A DNA stretch of 64,000 bases from Candidatus Aminicenantota bacterium (GTDB lineage Bacteria > Acidobacteriota > Aminicenantia > Aminicenantales > Saccharicenantaceae), in contig JACIYI010000005.1 of assembly GCA_014360005.1 (NCBI GenBank), positions 62,001 through 126,000 of the forward strand, in the 5' to 3' direction. Both the position numbers and the translations under genes were made by a program. Positions 1 to 9,900 of this stretch are shown one piece after another. Position 1 is the first letter of the stretch; each line of letters starts with the position of its first letter. The notes under the pieces were generated by a model, which worked only from the letters and a program-made list of their open reading frames with translations, made no database searches and was not told where the DNA came from.

Positions 1-2
1 TG

Positions 3-623
3 ATCTTTGAATATGCCTTCACTCCAGCTGCGGCCATGGGTGGATTTCTCGGTGCTACCATCAAAAATGCCATCCAGTTCGGAGCCAGGCGCGGCATCCT
101 GTCCAACGAAGCCGGCCTGGGCAGCGCCCCCATTGCTCACGCTGCAGCCCAGACCCCCAGCCCCCTCCACCAGGGCCTCATCGGGGTGATGGAAGCTTTC
201 ATCGACACCATCCTGGTCTGCACCTTTACCGCCCTTATCAATCTTTCGTCTGGAGTCTGGACCAGCGGGGTTTCTGGTTCGGCCATGACCGTGACCGCTT
301 TTTCCAAGACCCTGCCCCACGTCGGTGGCTTAATTGTCTCAGTCTGCTCTTTCTTTTTCGGCTACACCACCCTTATCGGCTGGTGCTACTACGGAGAACA
401 GTGCTTAAAGTATCTGTTCGGCATTAAGATAGCTACGCCCTACCGCCTGGTCTTCATTGCTCTGACCTTTATCGGAGCGGTGGTCTCGATTGAGATTGTC
501 TTTTTCATGGGAGATATCGCCAATGCCTTTATGGCTTTCCCCAATCTCATAGGATTGCTGTTGCTGTCAGGCGTCCTGGCCAAACGACTAAAAGAGATGA
601 AGGCCAGGCACCCGGAACTTTGA
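3..623 (+). CDS. Sodium:alanine symporter (AGCS family), C-terminal part
   Basis: Only the C-terminal 206 residues are in the window; the frame is open to the left edge, so the start is outside. The conserved AGCS stretch FEYAFTPAAAMGGF is followed by GARRGILSNEAGLGSAPIAH, the family signature in which RG-SNEAG-GSAPIAHA is nearly invariant. Several hydrophobic segments follow, ending in a short basic tail. AGCS proteins carry alanine or glycine inward with Na+ across the inner membrane. The next gene is on the other strand, so this is the last gene of its unit. Family assignment is secure; the exact substrate is inferred. Confidence 0.9.
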   Translation: MFEYAFTPAAAMGGFLGATIKNAIQFGARRGILSNEAGLGSAPIAHAAAQTPSPLHQGLIGVMEAFIDTILVCTFTALINLSSGVWTSGVSGSAMTVTAFSKTLPHVGGLIVSVCSFFFGYTTLIGWCYYGEQCLKYLFGIKIATPYRLVFIALTFIGAVVSIEIVFFMGDIANAFMAFPNLIGLLLLSGVLAKRLKEMKARHPEL

Positions 624-819
624 GATAGTAACAAGCTGAGATTCAACTGGTGGCGGGGCTCAAAGTTCCAACCTATTTTCGGGCCTATCTTGACTTGCAG
701 CGGATTGAGGGCAGCTCCCCAATCAAAATCAATGCTTCAGGTTCAAAAGTCCGGGAAAAGTAAATCAAAATAATCAGGTCTGGATAAAAGTCAGGAAATT
801 TAAAATTTTTGGGAAGGGC

Positions 820-1194
820 TTAGTAGGTCCGGATAATATCGTCCTCAGTCTCAAACTGCCCGTCTTCCCCGGCCGAGCGCAGCTCAAATTCCGCCTCCGA
901 TAGTTTCTGATACCTGATGTTTCTGCCCCAGCCGTCGGTCAGACTGAGCCCATAACTGCCTCCGCCCTGAAGTTCCCGGAGTGATTCCGGGACCCGGCCC
1001 TCATGGTCGGCCATCCATTCCTGAACGGCCCGGGCCACCTGTTCCAGGTTGACCGAAGTTAGCTCGGCCCGGGTCTGGTTGAACCGGGAAACCTGCTCTT
1101 CAACCGGGGCCTTTTTTTCCGTTTTCACAAAATAGACGAAATAAATGACGACCAGGGCTAGAAGAAGAATTACCAGAGCGCCTCTCCCCCGCAC
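820..1194 (-). CDS. Membrane-anchored GspG-like (type II secretion pseudopilin C-domain) protein
   Basis: A 124-residue protein with one N-terminal membrane segment (about residues 5-23) and no prepilin FTLIE motif. Its C-terminal half has the GspG-type core: DGWGRNIRYQ followed by FELRSAGEDGQFETEDDI, matching the calcium-binding pattern (D-W-G-P-Y then SxGxDGxxGTxDDI) of major type II pseudopilins. The start is GTG with a good AGGAGG upstream. The absence of a type III signal means it is probably not assembled as an ordinary pseudopilin; it may be a fixed membrane protein using the same fold. It lies 20 bases downstream of tRNA-Lys on the same strand and could share its transcript. Confidence 0.65.
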   Translation of the reverse strand: MRGRGALVILLLALVVIYFVYFVKTEKKAPVEEQVSRFNQTRAELTSVNLEQVARAVQEWMADHEGRVPESLRELQGGGSYGLSLTDGWGRNIRYQKLSEAEFELRSAGEDGQFETEDDIIRTY

Positions 1195-1214
1195 TTATAC
1201 CTCCTGGAAGGAAA

Positions 1215-1287
1215 TGACCCGTGAAGGACTCGAACCTTCAACCCGCGGATTAAGAGTCCGCTGCTCTACCTATTGAGCTAACGGGCC
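1215..1287 (-). tRNA. tRNA-Lys (anticodon CTT)
   Basis: A 73-nt cloverleaf on the minus strand. The acceptor stem pairs GGCCCGT with ACGGGTC, the anticodon stem GCGGA/TCCGC encloses loop CTCTTAA giving anticodon CTT, and the T-arm has GGTTCGAGTCC. The discriminator is A, and no CCA is encoded after it. Confidence 0.95.
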
Positions 1288-1504
1288 AGAAATTCTTATT
1301 AAGTTTAATTTATGCGGCCCGAGTTGTCAACTAACCGGCCGGGTTTTATCAGGTCCCAGACAGGCTGAAAGCATCAAAGAAGCCCGGCAGTTACTTCGCC
1401 GGAATAGGCCCAGAAATTTAGTCTCAAAGCTGCCGAACAACAGCCAGCCACCCTCCGCCAGCAGTCCACGCCCAAGATGACGGTTTCGGTAGTCATATAA
1501 TTTT

Positions 1505-1543
1505 TTGCTGATTTTTTTCTTAACCTGTGTATAATTCTATAAT
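1505..1543 (+). promoter_or_regulatory. Possible promoter of the DPP-IV-like gene
   Basis: A TTGCTG at 1505-1510 precedes a perfect TATAAT at 1530-1535 by 19 bases, and a second TATAAT lies at 1538-1543. The gene start is at 1573 behind a GGAGG. The long spacer makes the -35 assignment weak. Confidence 0.35.
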
Positions 1544-1572
1544 TCAGGAGAATTAATCTTATCGGAGGAAAA

Positions 1573-3684
1573 ATGAATACCAAGACCAGCCAACGCCTTT
1601 TAAGAACTTCTGCCCTGCTAATCGGGCTCTTTTTTGCTATCCAGCTTATGGGACTTACACCGGTCCTTTATTCTCAGGACCGGCTAAAAACCTACCCCAA
1701 CTATGACCGGTATGAACGGATATCCAAGGAAAGGCGCGAGGCAGTCAAATCCGGAGCCCTCAGGGTTACCTGGAAGGATAACGGCCAAGCCCTGGAATTT
1801 GTTAGGGAAGGAAAGCAGTGGCGATTTGACCTAAGAACCAGAAAGCTGACAGAAATCGGTAAGGCTCAAGAACAGCCTCCTTTCCCTATGGGACGCCGGG
1901 CTGGCTATCCAGAACGTGGTCGTCAATTCACCTCGGCCGAATCTCCGGATAAAAAATTTAAGGCCGTCTATAAGAATCGCAATCTCTATCTGGAAGACCT
2001 TAACGCCAAAACCGAGGTGGCCATTACCAGCGACGGCTCTGACCAGAACCGGGTCAAGTACGGCACCGCTTCCTGGGTTTATGGCGAAGAGCTGGACCAG
2101 GTCACGGCCATGTGGTGGTCGCCCGACAGCCAGAAGCTGGCCTTCTACCGCTTTGACGAGAAAAACGTCCCCGATTACTTCCTGCAGCTGGACCAGACCA
2201 AACTCTACAGCCGGATGGATATCGAGCCCTACCCTAAAGCCGGAGAACCGAACCCGGTGGTGGATTTGCTGGTCTATGACCTGAAAAGCAAGAATATCAT
2301 TACCATTGACGTGCGCAGCGGGCAGCCCTTTTCCAACGAGGTCGTCGGTCATTACGTCTATGGGATTAACTGGACAAAAGACGGTCGGGAAATCTTATTC
2401 TTCCGGGCCAACCGCCGCCAGAATATCACCGAGCTGGTGGCCGCCAACCCGGAAACCGGTCAAACCCGCGTCGTTTTCCGGGAGGAATGGCCGGCTTCCT
2501 GGGCTGAAAACTCTCCCCCGATGACCTGGCTAAAAGATGGACGGCGTTTCATCCTGGTTTCCGAGAGAACCGGTTTCAAGAACCTGTATCTTTACGACCT
2601 GAGCGGTCAGTTGCTGGTCACCCTGACCCGTCATCCGTTTGACGTGGTCAGAGTGGCCGGGGTGGATGAAAAGGCTGGCTGGGTCTATTACACCGCCAGA
2701 AGCGGTGACAACCCGATGAAAGTGCAGTTGCACCGGGTAGCCCTTAACGGGAAAAAAGGCCGTCGGCTGACCGACCCGGCTTTTAATCACAATGTTGACG
2801 TCTCGCCCAATTACAAATACTTTGTTGACATAGCCCAGACCCACGATATCGCTCCGACTACCCGGCTCTACACTACCGGAGGGCAGCTCATCCGGGAGCT
2901 GGCCAGGTCTGACCTGAGCCGGTTCGAAGCCCTCGGTCTCAAGAAATCTGAGCTGTTCACCTTCAAGGCAGCCGACGGGCAGACCGAACTTTACGGCCTG
3001 CTCCAGTTCCCTTCAAATTTCGACCCTAATAAAAAATACCCGTTGCTGGTGAGCGTCTATGCCGGCCCCGCCACCAATGGCGCCCGCGAAACTTTCATCA
3101 CCCCCAGTCCCCTGACCGAATTCGGCTTCCTCCTGGCTTCCTTCGATTCCCGGAGTGCCGCCGGCCGGGGCAAGAAATTCCTGGATGCCATCTACCAGAA
3201 GCTGGGGGTAGTGGAGATTGACGACCAGGCTGCCGGAGTCAAGGCATTGAGCCAGAGGCCCTATGTAGACGGCAGCCGGGTGGGGGTTTTCGGCACGTCC
3301 TACGGGGGCTATGCTTCCATCATGGCCATCCTCCGCCACCCGGAAACTTTCGCCGCCGCCTGTGCCTCCTCGCCGGTCACGGCCTGGGAGCACTATGACA
3401 GCATCTACACCGAACGCTACATGTGGATTCCCCAGGAAAACCAGGAGGGCTATAAGAACGGCAGCGCCCTGACCTATGTCAATAATCTGAAGGGACGGCT
3501 GATGATTTATTACGGCACCGCCGACAATAACGTTCACCCCAACAATGCCATGCAGCTCATCCAGGCCCTGCAGAAAGCCGGCAAGTCGTTCGAAGTTCAG
3601 GTCGGGCCTGACCAGGGTCATACCAGCCTCCGGCTGGAACGGATGATGGAATTCTTTATCGAGAATCTGGTGCTTAACAGATAA
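1573..3684 (+). CDS. S9 family dipeptidyl peptidase IV-like serine peptidase
   Basis: A 703-residue exported peptidase. An N-terminal hydrophobic signal (about residues 8-34) precedes a beta-propeller DPPIV_N domain (about 100-460) and an alpha/beta-hydrolase domain (about 480-703). The catalytic triad is readable: Ser576 in GTSYGGY, Asp651 in YGTADNNVH and His683 in DQGHTS. The WVYGEE segment in the propeller occupies the place of the glutamate motif that binds the substrate N-terminus in DPP IV. It should release dipeptides (typically Xaa-Pro) from peptides in the periplasm. The start ATG follows GGAGGAAAA. It is a single gene between tRNA-Lys and the pilus operon. A prolyl tripeptidyl peptidase is the main alternative. 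Confidence 0.9.
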   Translation: MNTKTSQRLLRTSALLIGLFFAIQLMGLTPVLYSQDRLKTYPNYDRYERISKERREAVKSGALRVTWKDNGQALEFVREGKQWRFDLRTRKLTEIGKAQEQPPFPMGRRAGYPERGRQFTSAESPDKKFKAVYKNRNLYLEDLNAKTEVAITSDGSDQNRVKYGTASWVYGEELDQVTAMWWSPDSQKLAFYRFDEKNVPDYFLQLDQTKLYSRMDIEPYPKAGEPNPVVDLLVYDLKSKNIITIDVRSGQPFSNEVVGHYVYGINWTKDGREILFFRANRRQNITELVAANPETGQTRVVFREEWPASWAENSPPMTWLKDGRRFILVSERTGFKNLYLYDLSGQLLVTLTRHPFDVVRVAGVDEKAGWVYYTARSGDNPMKVQLHRVALNGKKGRRLTDPAFNHNVDVSPNYKYFVDIAQTHDIAPTTRLYTTGGQLIRELARSDLSRFEALGLKKSELFTFKAADGQTELYGLLQFPSNFDPNKKYPLLVSVYAGPATNGARETFITPSPLTEFGFLLASFDSRSAAGRGKKFLDAIYQKLGVVEIDDQAAGVKALSQRPYVDGSRVGVFGTSYGGYASIMAILRHPETFAAACASSPVTAWEHYDSIYTERYMWIPQENQEGYKNGSALTYVNNLKGRLMIYYGTADNNVHPNNAMQLIQALQKAGKSFEVQVGPDQGHTSLRLERMMEFFIENLVLNR

Positions 3685-3749
3685 AATTGCTGCCGGTTTA
3701 AGTCAGGTTTTAAGGGAAATCCAAGGCAAAAGCGGCCTGAACCCGGGTT

Positions 3750-3784
3750 AATAATCACCCCTAAATTCACCCCTGGTGATTATT
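3750..3784 (+). repeat. Perfect 10-bp inverted repeat in the DPP-IV/pilus intergenic region
   Basis: AATAATCACC (3750-3759) and GGTGATTATT (3775-3784) are perfect complements across a 15-base loop. No T-run follows on either side, so it is not a classic terminator. The 337-base gap 3685-4021 otherwise holds only a possible promoter close to the pilus operon and no convincing gene. Confidence 0.6.
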
Positions 3785-3957
3785 GCCACTGGGGCCGGGG
3801 CCAAATAGTCTGTTTTCAGGAGGCAGAACCATAGCCATGTCCTGGTTTCATGAGCACCTGAACTATCATCGTTGTTTTGGCAACAATAATCAGGTCGCCA
3901 GCTCCGGTCTGCAGCCTCCTTTCCAGCCTGGAAACCAACTCTTCGCCTTGAATTTCC

Positions 3958-3987
3958 TTGCTTTTTTTTTCGGGGCTAGGGTAAAAT
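3958..3987 (+). promoter_or_regulatory. Possible promoter of the minor-pilin operon
   Basis: TTGCTT at 3958-3963 and TAAAAT at 3982-3987 are separated by 18 bases. The predicted transcript would begin about 28 bases before the first pilin ATG. Confidence 0.4.
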
Positions 3988-4021
3988 TAAGGCAAAATAT
4001 GAACCGGCAGGGAATAATCAG

Positions 4022-4552
4022 ATGAAAAAAAACGGGTTTACTCTTATTGAAATCATCGTGGTCCTGGGTATTATCGGAATTATCCTGGCAGCTTCCTACC
4101 CCAGCATTCTCAACGTTCTGGAAACCAGGGCGCTAGACAGTGCCGCCAGAGACCTGCTGACCACCCTGGAAGCAGCCCGCTACACGGCCGTAAACGACAA
4201 AGTCCATTGCCGGGTCCGCTTTTTTCAGGAAAACAATGAGTGGCGCTACCTGGTGGAGGTGGAAGAAGGCGGGCTGACCGGAACGACCCCCACTTTTGCC
4301 TGGTCCCCGGTGCCCAAATTCATCAAGAAAACCCTGCCGCCCAAATTCAACCCGCAAATCCAGCTACCTTCGGGCAATGAACAGATAGTGTTTTCGCCTC
4401 TGGGGATGGTAGCCAACTATGATTTCACTAATCCCCAGACTTTCAGGATAATTCTGCAGAGCCTGAAACTTAAGAACCTGGGTCAGGATGACCTGAGAAT
4501 CCTGACGATTTATGCCGGTGGCTCCATCGGCTACAAGAAAACAAAGAGCTGA
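4022..4552 (+). CDS. Type IV minor pilin / pseudopilin, FimT-GspH family
   Basis: A 176-residue prepilin. A very short basic leader MKKNG is followed by FTLIEIIVVLGIIGIILAAS, the prepilin peptidase site (cleavage after G5) and the hydrophobic assembly helix with Glu at mature position 5. The remainder, with the RALDSAARDLLTTLEAARY stretch after the helix, is the FimT/GspH pattern. These proteins prime or cap pilus assembly at the inner membrane. It opens a five-gene operon ending in a PilY1-like protein, which favours a type IV pilus minor pilin over type II secretion. Confidence 0.88.
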   Translation: MKKNGFTLIEIIVVLGIIGIILAASYPSILNVLETRALDSAARDLLTTLEAARYTAVNDKVHCRVRFFQENNEWRYLVEVEEGGLTGTTPTFAWSPVPKFIKKTLPPKFNPQIQLPSGNEQIVFSPLGMVANYDFTNPQTFRIILQSLKLKNLGQDDLRILTIYAGGSIGYKKTKS

Positions 4553-4568
4553 GGACGGGGAGAACACC

Positions 4569-5072
4569 ATGAGCTTTTTTCAGTCTTTGATAAAAAAAAC
4601 GGCCAAAAAGAAAATACGAGGTAGCTGTTCGCCAGAAAAAACGAGCGGCTTTACGCTGATTGAAGTCATTATTAGCCTGGCCTTGGTGACTGTGGTCTTT
4701 GTTAGCCTGGCTCAACTTTTTACCCTGAGTGTCATGCAGAACTTAAGGTCCAACGAAATGAGTAACGCCATCTTCCTGGCCCAGCAGCAGATTGATTACC
4801 TGCGGACCCTGACCATTGATGAATTGGGGGCTTTTCCTTCAGTTAACATCGGAGAAAGCAACGATGAGCTGATTGACATCAACCAGGACGGGACGCTTGA
4901 CTTCCGGCGGCTGACGGTGGTAACCCCATCCCAGGTGGCCAACACCGCCGGTTTTGACATCCTGGTGATGGTGTTCCCGATATTTGCCCGGGATGTGGCC
5001 AGGGATCAGCTTCTGGCCAACCCCGAAAAATACCGGGTCAGAGCTTATGTTCATACCATCATAACCAGGTAG
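4569..5072 (+). CDS. Type IV minor pilin, PilV-like
   Basis: A 167-residue prepilin. The ATG at 4569 is chosen because the sequence GAGGACGGGGAG precedes it and an upstream start would overlap the previous gene. A long basic leader (about 27 residues, with an unusually rich KKTAKKK stretch) precedes GFTLIEVIISLALVTVVF. The following segment (NEMSNAIFLAQQQIDYLR) is typical of PilV/GspI proteins. Position between the FimT-like and PilW-like genes fits PilV. The leader is longer than usual for class IVa prepilins. Confidence 0.82.
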   Translation: MSFFQSLIKKTAKKKIRGSCSPEKTSGFTLIEVIISLALVTVVFVSLAQLFTLSVMQNLRSNEMSNAIFLAQQQIDYLRTLTIDELGAFPSVNIGESNDELIDINQDGTLDFRRLTVVTPSQVANTAGFDILVMVFPIFARDVARDQLLANPEKYRVRAYVHTIITR

Positions 5073-5079
5073 GGAGAAG

Positions 5080-6222
5080 ATGATGAAACACCAGGCCATA
5101 AAAGTTTTTCAGAATAAGACAGATAGAGAAAAAAACAGAGGACCGGCCGGCTTCACTATGATAGAAGTCCTGATTGCTTCCACCATCATGGTGATTGTCA
5201 TAATCGGAGCCCTTACCCTTTACTCAAGGAGCAACCAGATTTCGGTTGACCAGCAGCAGTACGCCGAGCTGCAGCACGATGTCCGTTCAGCCATGTTCCT
5301 CATGGTCCGCGATTTGAGGATGGCCGGAGCGGGGTTGCCCCCAGAATTTGGTATGTATGCCCTGGAAGGCTTTAACAACGAAGACCAGGGCTCCGAAGTC
5401 AGACCCGACCGGCTGATTATCCTGGGCAATCTGGAAGACCCGTTAAACCTGAGAATTCAGGAATACCAGGGCAGCTCGGTTACCGTCTCGGTTTATGACG
5501 GCAGCTTTGAAACCTTCCCCTACCCGGCGGAATTTTACCAGAATAAAATTGTCTTGATTTTACCCAACCCCAAATCTCCATGCCGGGAAGGCGAAGTCAG
5601 GCAACTCACCCACATCACCTGGAGTGAGGGAGGCACCAACGAAAAATTCAACATGTCACCGGGCCTGGCTCCAGGAGTTGACCCGCCCGGAGGTCTGATG
5701 GCCACATCCAACTGCGTATCGGATGATTTTGATGACGGTCTCATCATGTTCTGCAATGTTAAGGAATTCTGGCTCGACACCGCCGGTAATTATGGCGGCA
5801 CTCTTTTCCCGGGCCTGACTGCCGGTCAGAACGGCTACGTGGGTGAGCCTGGCATCCTGTATGTTACTAATAATGGTCTTCATTTGCCGCTGGCTCAGAA
5901 TATTGAAGACCTGCAGTTTGAATACAACGGCGACCTGGACGGAGACGGGCTGCTTGACGGCTTCCGTCCCTGGGATGCCAGCTGGACCGCTGACCAGAGC
6001 TCCTCCATCCGTCAGGTCAGGGTGATTGTCGTCGGGCGGACACCCAACCGTTTTGTCTCGGTCTCGGGCAAAGTCCCGGCCAACATCCACAACTACCGCC
6101 GGCCTTCTGTTTCCGATTCCACCGGCAGCAGCACCGATGATTACCACCGCCGGTTCGTGCTGGAGACCACGGCCAACATCAGAAATTTGAGCCTCAACCT
6201 TTATAACCGGGGACAGAGGTAA
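5080..6222 (+). CDS. Type IV minor pilin, PilW-like
   Basis: A 380-residue prepilin beginning 7 bases after the PilV-like gene. After a basic leader comes GFTMIEVLIASTIMVIVIIG, then QLQHDVRSAMFLMVRDLRMAG-like sequence (at about residues 69-88), a hallmark of PilW in which the helix is followed by a conserved DLRMAG. Its large C-terminal part is rich in Gly/Asn/Asp and includes NGDLDGDGLLDG, a possible calcium loop. In pilus systems PilW, PilV and PilX form the tip complex that holds PilY1. Confidence 0.85.
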   Translation: MMKHQAIKVFQNKTDREKNRGPAGFTMIEVLIASTIMVIVIIGALTLYSRSNQISVDQQQYAELQHDVRSAMFLMVRDLRMAGAGLPPEFGMYALEGFNNEDQGSEVRPDRLIILGNLEDPLNLRIQEYQGSSVTVSVYDGSFETFPYPAEFYQNKIVLILPNPKSPCREGEVRQLTHITWSEGGTNEKFNMSPGLAPGVDPPGGLMATSNCVSDDFDDGLIMFCNVKEFWLDTAGNYGGTLFPGLTAGQNGYVGEPGILYVTNNGLHLPLAQNIEDLQFEYNGDLDGDGLLDGFRPWDASWTADQSSSIRQVRVIVVGRTPNRFVSVSGKVPANIHNYRRPSVSDSTGSSTDDYHRRFVLETTANIRNLSLNLYNRGQR

Positions 6223-6266
6223 AAAGCCATGAGAAGCCAAAGGAAATAATGAGGGGAGTATCCGGA

Positions 6267-6890
6267 ATGGAAATCAAGATTAATCATAAGCGACAGCCTC
6301 AAGGCTCAGGCTTAATCGCCGTTATCCTGGTGCTGGCTTTCATGCTGACCGTGGGCGTGGCCGTGCTGACCGTAACCAGCTCCGGGCCAAAGGTCTCAGC
6401 CACCATGCGCTATCAGGAAGAAGCTTTCAACGCGGCTGAAGCCGGGTTTGATGCAGCTAGGATGACCATGGAAGACAGCCTGGCCTCGGGCACCTGGGGG
6501 AGTTTTGGCGACCACTTCTTAAAAAGCCCCGACGGAGTTGATATCCCCTTCATCAATATGAACCTGGCCACTCCCAACCCCATCTATTTCCGCCGCCTGA
6601 CCGACGAACAGATTCTGCAGCTTTTAGACCAGAACCGAGACGGCCAGGCCGACAATCCCCTGCAGGTCATATTTTTTGAAGAGCCTTTTGTCTATGACCG
6701 CAACGGGAATCTGGATGGAAGATACCGGTACACAGTTTTTATCATAGACGATGAAGCCGGCTTCAGCACCACCGACCCGACCGATTTCCTGATGGTCTGT
6801 ATCGGAGTAGTCAGGTCCGGCCCAAACGTTTCCGACCGGATCCTGGCCACCTGCCGCTTAGAAATAGAAATAGAATTGCCTGAGCTATAG
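6267..6890 (+). CDS. Type IV pilus assembly protein, PilX-like
   Basis: A 207-residue protein. The ATG at 6267 lies 8 bases behind GAGGGGAG; an in-frame ATG at 6249 is an alternative start. A basic leader ends in QGSG followed by a helix (LIAVILVLAFMLTVGVAVLT) without the usual FTLIE, and then QEEAFNAAEAGFDAARM, the E-A-F-A-A-E-A-G motif diagnostic of PilX N-terminal domains. It lies between the PilW-like and PilY1-like genes, the standard order of the tip operon. Confidence 0.8.
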   Translation: MEIKINHKRQPQGSGLIAVILVLAFMLTVGVAVLTVTSSGPKVSATMRYQEEAFNAAEAGFDAARMTMEDSLASGTWGSFGDHFLKSPDGVDIPFINMNLATPNPIYFRRLTDEQILQLLDQNRDGQADNPLQVIFFEEPFVYDRNGNLDGRYRYTVFIIDDEAGFSTTDPTDFLMVCIGVVRSGPNVSDRILATCRLEIEIELPEL

Positions 6891-6970
6891 AGAATTTAAA
6901 TCGTAATAATGATTAAGATCTTGTTTTTAGTGAAGACTGAAACGCCGGAAGGCGGGAAAGGAAGCGAGCT

Positions 6971-9900
6971 ATGAGAAAAAAGGCGATTTTTATCTTATTT
7001 ATTATGCTGCTCGGCACCGGGCTGCTGGTTCTTAAATTCAGGGCCCAGCAACCGGCAGCCTGCGTGGAATACACCAGTTCCTTCACCGAAAACTTTGATA
7101 CCGATGACTACAAGGATAAGCAAAATTCTTCGGTGGCCAACTGGCCCACCGGACCGATCCACCTTAATCACCTGGGAGGAAATTTTGAAGTGACCCAGCC
7201 CACTGGTATGGGAGCCAGGATGTATGTCGTGGCCGCCGGGGATTTTAACGGCGATGGCAAACCAGACCTGGTCGGACTGGATTATAACACCTACGAGCTG
7301 AAAATGGTCTGGAATAACTACAATGATGCCGATGGTGACGGGATAGACGATGACGGCATCGTTTTTCTGGTTGACAATTCCAGAATTTTTGATTCCGGAC
7401 TGACGGTCGGTCCAGCTTCTATTACCGTGGGTGATTACAACGGAGACGGCCTGCTGGATTTCTTCTTTTATAAGAACAGTAACGACAGCTTTACTCACAA
7501 CAATTTCGTGGCCTGCATGTACCTAAACCAGGGCACCGCGGACAACCCGGTTTTTTACCCGCGGGACGACCCCAGGAACTTAAACTTCACTGCCCGGTTC
7601 ATGTCTGCCGGCATTTACTGCAACTGGGCCGCCAACCATCTGCACACGGTGGATATTGATAAGGATGGGGATCAGGATGTGCTGGTGGCCAGCCAGGACA
7701 AGATTTTCCTGGTCAGAAATCCAGGGCCGTTTCGCTGGTCCAATTTAACAGAATGGGATGTGGCCGAGCTGAACTACGACCAGAGAACCGGTTATCTCGC
7801 CCCCACCCCTGGTGGTTATCCGGACAGGGGCACCTCGGCTGTGGCCGCCGGAGATTTTGACCTGGATGGAGACGTTGATGTGGTCGCCGGTTCGGTCAAC
7901 GGCTGGGCCTATTTGGCTTATTACCAGAACGACGGAACGGGCAGATTCATCCGGAGCGAAATACCAATTCCGGAGCCGACCGCCACCGGAACCGTGGCCC
8001 TGGCTGTGACCGATTTCAAAAAGGATGGACGGCCTGACATTTTTGGAGCCACCGACCGCTGGAACGCCGGCAACCAGGCCCATATGTGGATTTTCAAAAA
8101 CACCGGTCTCCACGATGTAACCACCACTGACCCCGATACCGGAGAAACCATCACCTACCAGGAAGTTACCTGGAATTTTCTCTGCCTCAACAACTGCCAG
8201 CCGATAATCCCCCCTTCTTATGACGTCGACATCTGCACCATGCTGGACTATGACAATGATGAGGACATCGACCTGGTGGTGGCCGACGCCAACCACTCGG
8301 GCGACTACTACCTGATCATCAACAAGCTGGCGCTGGTTTACGCTCTTTACGGAGAAGCTATATCCACCAACGTGGTCTCAGGGCTGCTCGACCCCAGGCA
8401 GTACGCTATAACCAAGGCCAGGATCATCAGACTCAACCAGGGAGTCCGGGGTTCGTCGGACGGGTTGAAGGTGCAATTTTTCCTGTCCAACGACGGTGGC
8501 TTGCACTGGGAACCCTACCAGACTTTTGAAGGCAGCGACATCAGTCCCTGGTCTGACTCCGGCTGGCACACTTTCAGTAATTTCGGCGCCAATCTCAAAT
8601 GGAAAGCCATTCTGAGTGCCCCGGAAGACCCCATGGCTGAATACACCGGGGCTTCTTTCGATACGCCGCTCGTAAGAGAGCTAACCATTGAATTCACCTA
8701 CGTCGGGCGGAGAGAGTATTCGCGCTCCTCAGTGGCCACCTCGGTTATTGACAGAAGCGGTCAGAAGCGCAAGATGATCATCGCCGCTTCCTTCATCTAT
8801 CCCGGCTGGGAAGGACACCTGCGGGCCTATGATGTAACCGGGATGACGGCCGCTCAGAACACCTATTCCAACCTGCGGACAGTCACCAGCTCCGACCTTG
8901 GGTCCGACACCGGGCGCTGGCTGGCCGAAGGAGTGGAGATACTGTGGGACGCCGGCGAACTCCTGGACCAGCGCGACCCCAGGACCAGGACTATTTACAC
9001 GGCCATCAACACCGATACCAGCCTGCCGCCGGTAAGCCCCAACCTGCAGAGAATAGAATTCAACCTGGACCACGTCAACCTGATGAAACCCATCATGCGC
9101 GATTACCAGAATAACGAAGAAGCTCTGATTCTTTTCGTCCGGGGTCACGGGCGTTACTGGAAGCTGGGCGACATCAATCACTCGACCCCGGCGGTAGTCG
9201 GCCCACCCAGCGAAGACCCCAGGCTGATGGGCGACAACGATAACAATCAGTCCTACGCTGAATTCAAGAATGCTTATCAAGACAGAAGGAAAGTAGTCTA
9301 TGTCGGGGCTAACGACGGTATGCTCCATTGCTTCGACGTCAATAGCGGCGAGGAGCTCTGGGCTTATATTCCTTACAATCAACTCTCCAGACTGAAAGAG
9401 ATGTGGCCGGTAGACCAGGCCAGCGGCCTCAGGTATTTTTCCAGGAAAACTTACGTCGATGGCTCACCATCCGTTTCAGACGTTTATATCAACGGACAGT
9501 GGCGAACAGTGCTGGTCTGCGGCCAGGGAGAAGGCTACGGCCAGGCGCCGGACGGCTACAGCAACGGCACCACCCAGAACTACCATTACTATTATTTTGC
9601 CCTGGACATTACCGACCCAGAAAACCCGGTGCCGATGTGGGAATTTGCCGGAGACAGAATAAGAAGGCAGGGAAGAAACTACAACATGACTAACGGCCAG
9701 ACCTGGTCTGTGCCTTACATTGCCAGAGTCATGAATAACAGCAACCCCATCTGGGTAGCCTTTGTGGGCTCGGGCTACGTCCACCAGGCAGATACCGCCT
9801 ACCAGGCCTACATCGGCAACACCCTGGCTGCCATCAACATCCAGGATGGTTCGGTCCTCTGGTCCAATAGAATTACCGATATAGATTCCTCCAGGAGCAA

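Noticed and set aside
1831..2352. Long open frames opposite real genes (here and at 3013-3621, 12633-13649, 40995-41921, 38420-39343)
   Set aside because: Shadows of high-GC coding sequence; the overlapping gene has clear family motifs and these have none.
3783..4025. An 80-codon open frame between the DPP-IV-like gene and the pilin operon
   Set aside because: No ribosome site, low-complexity composition (FFFGARVKL), overlaps the candidate promoter and the next gene start; no recognisable domain.
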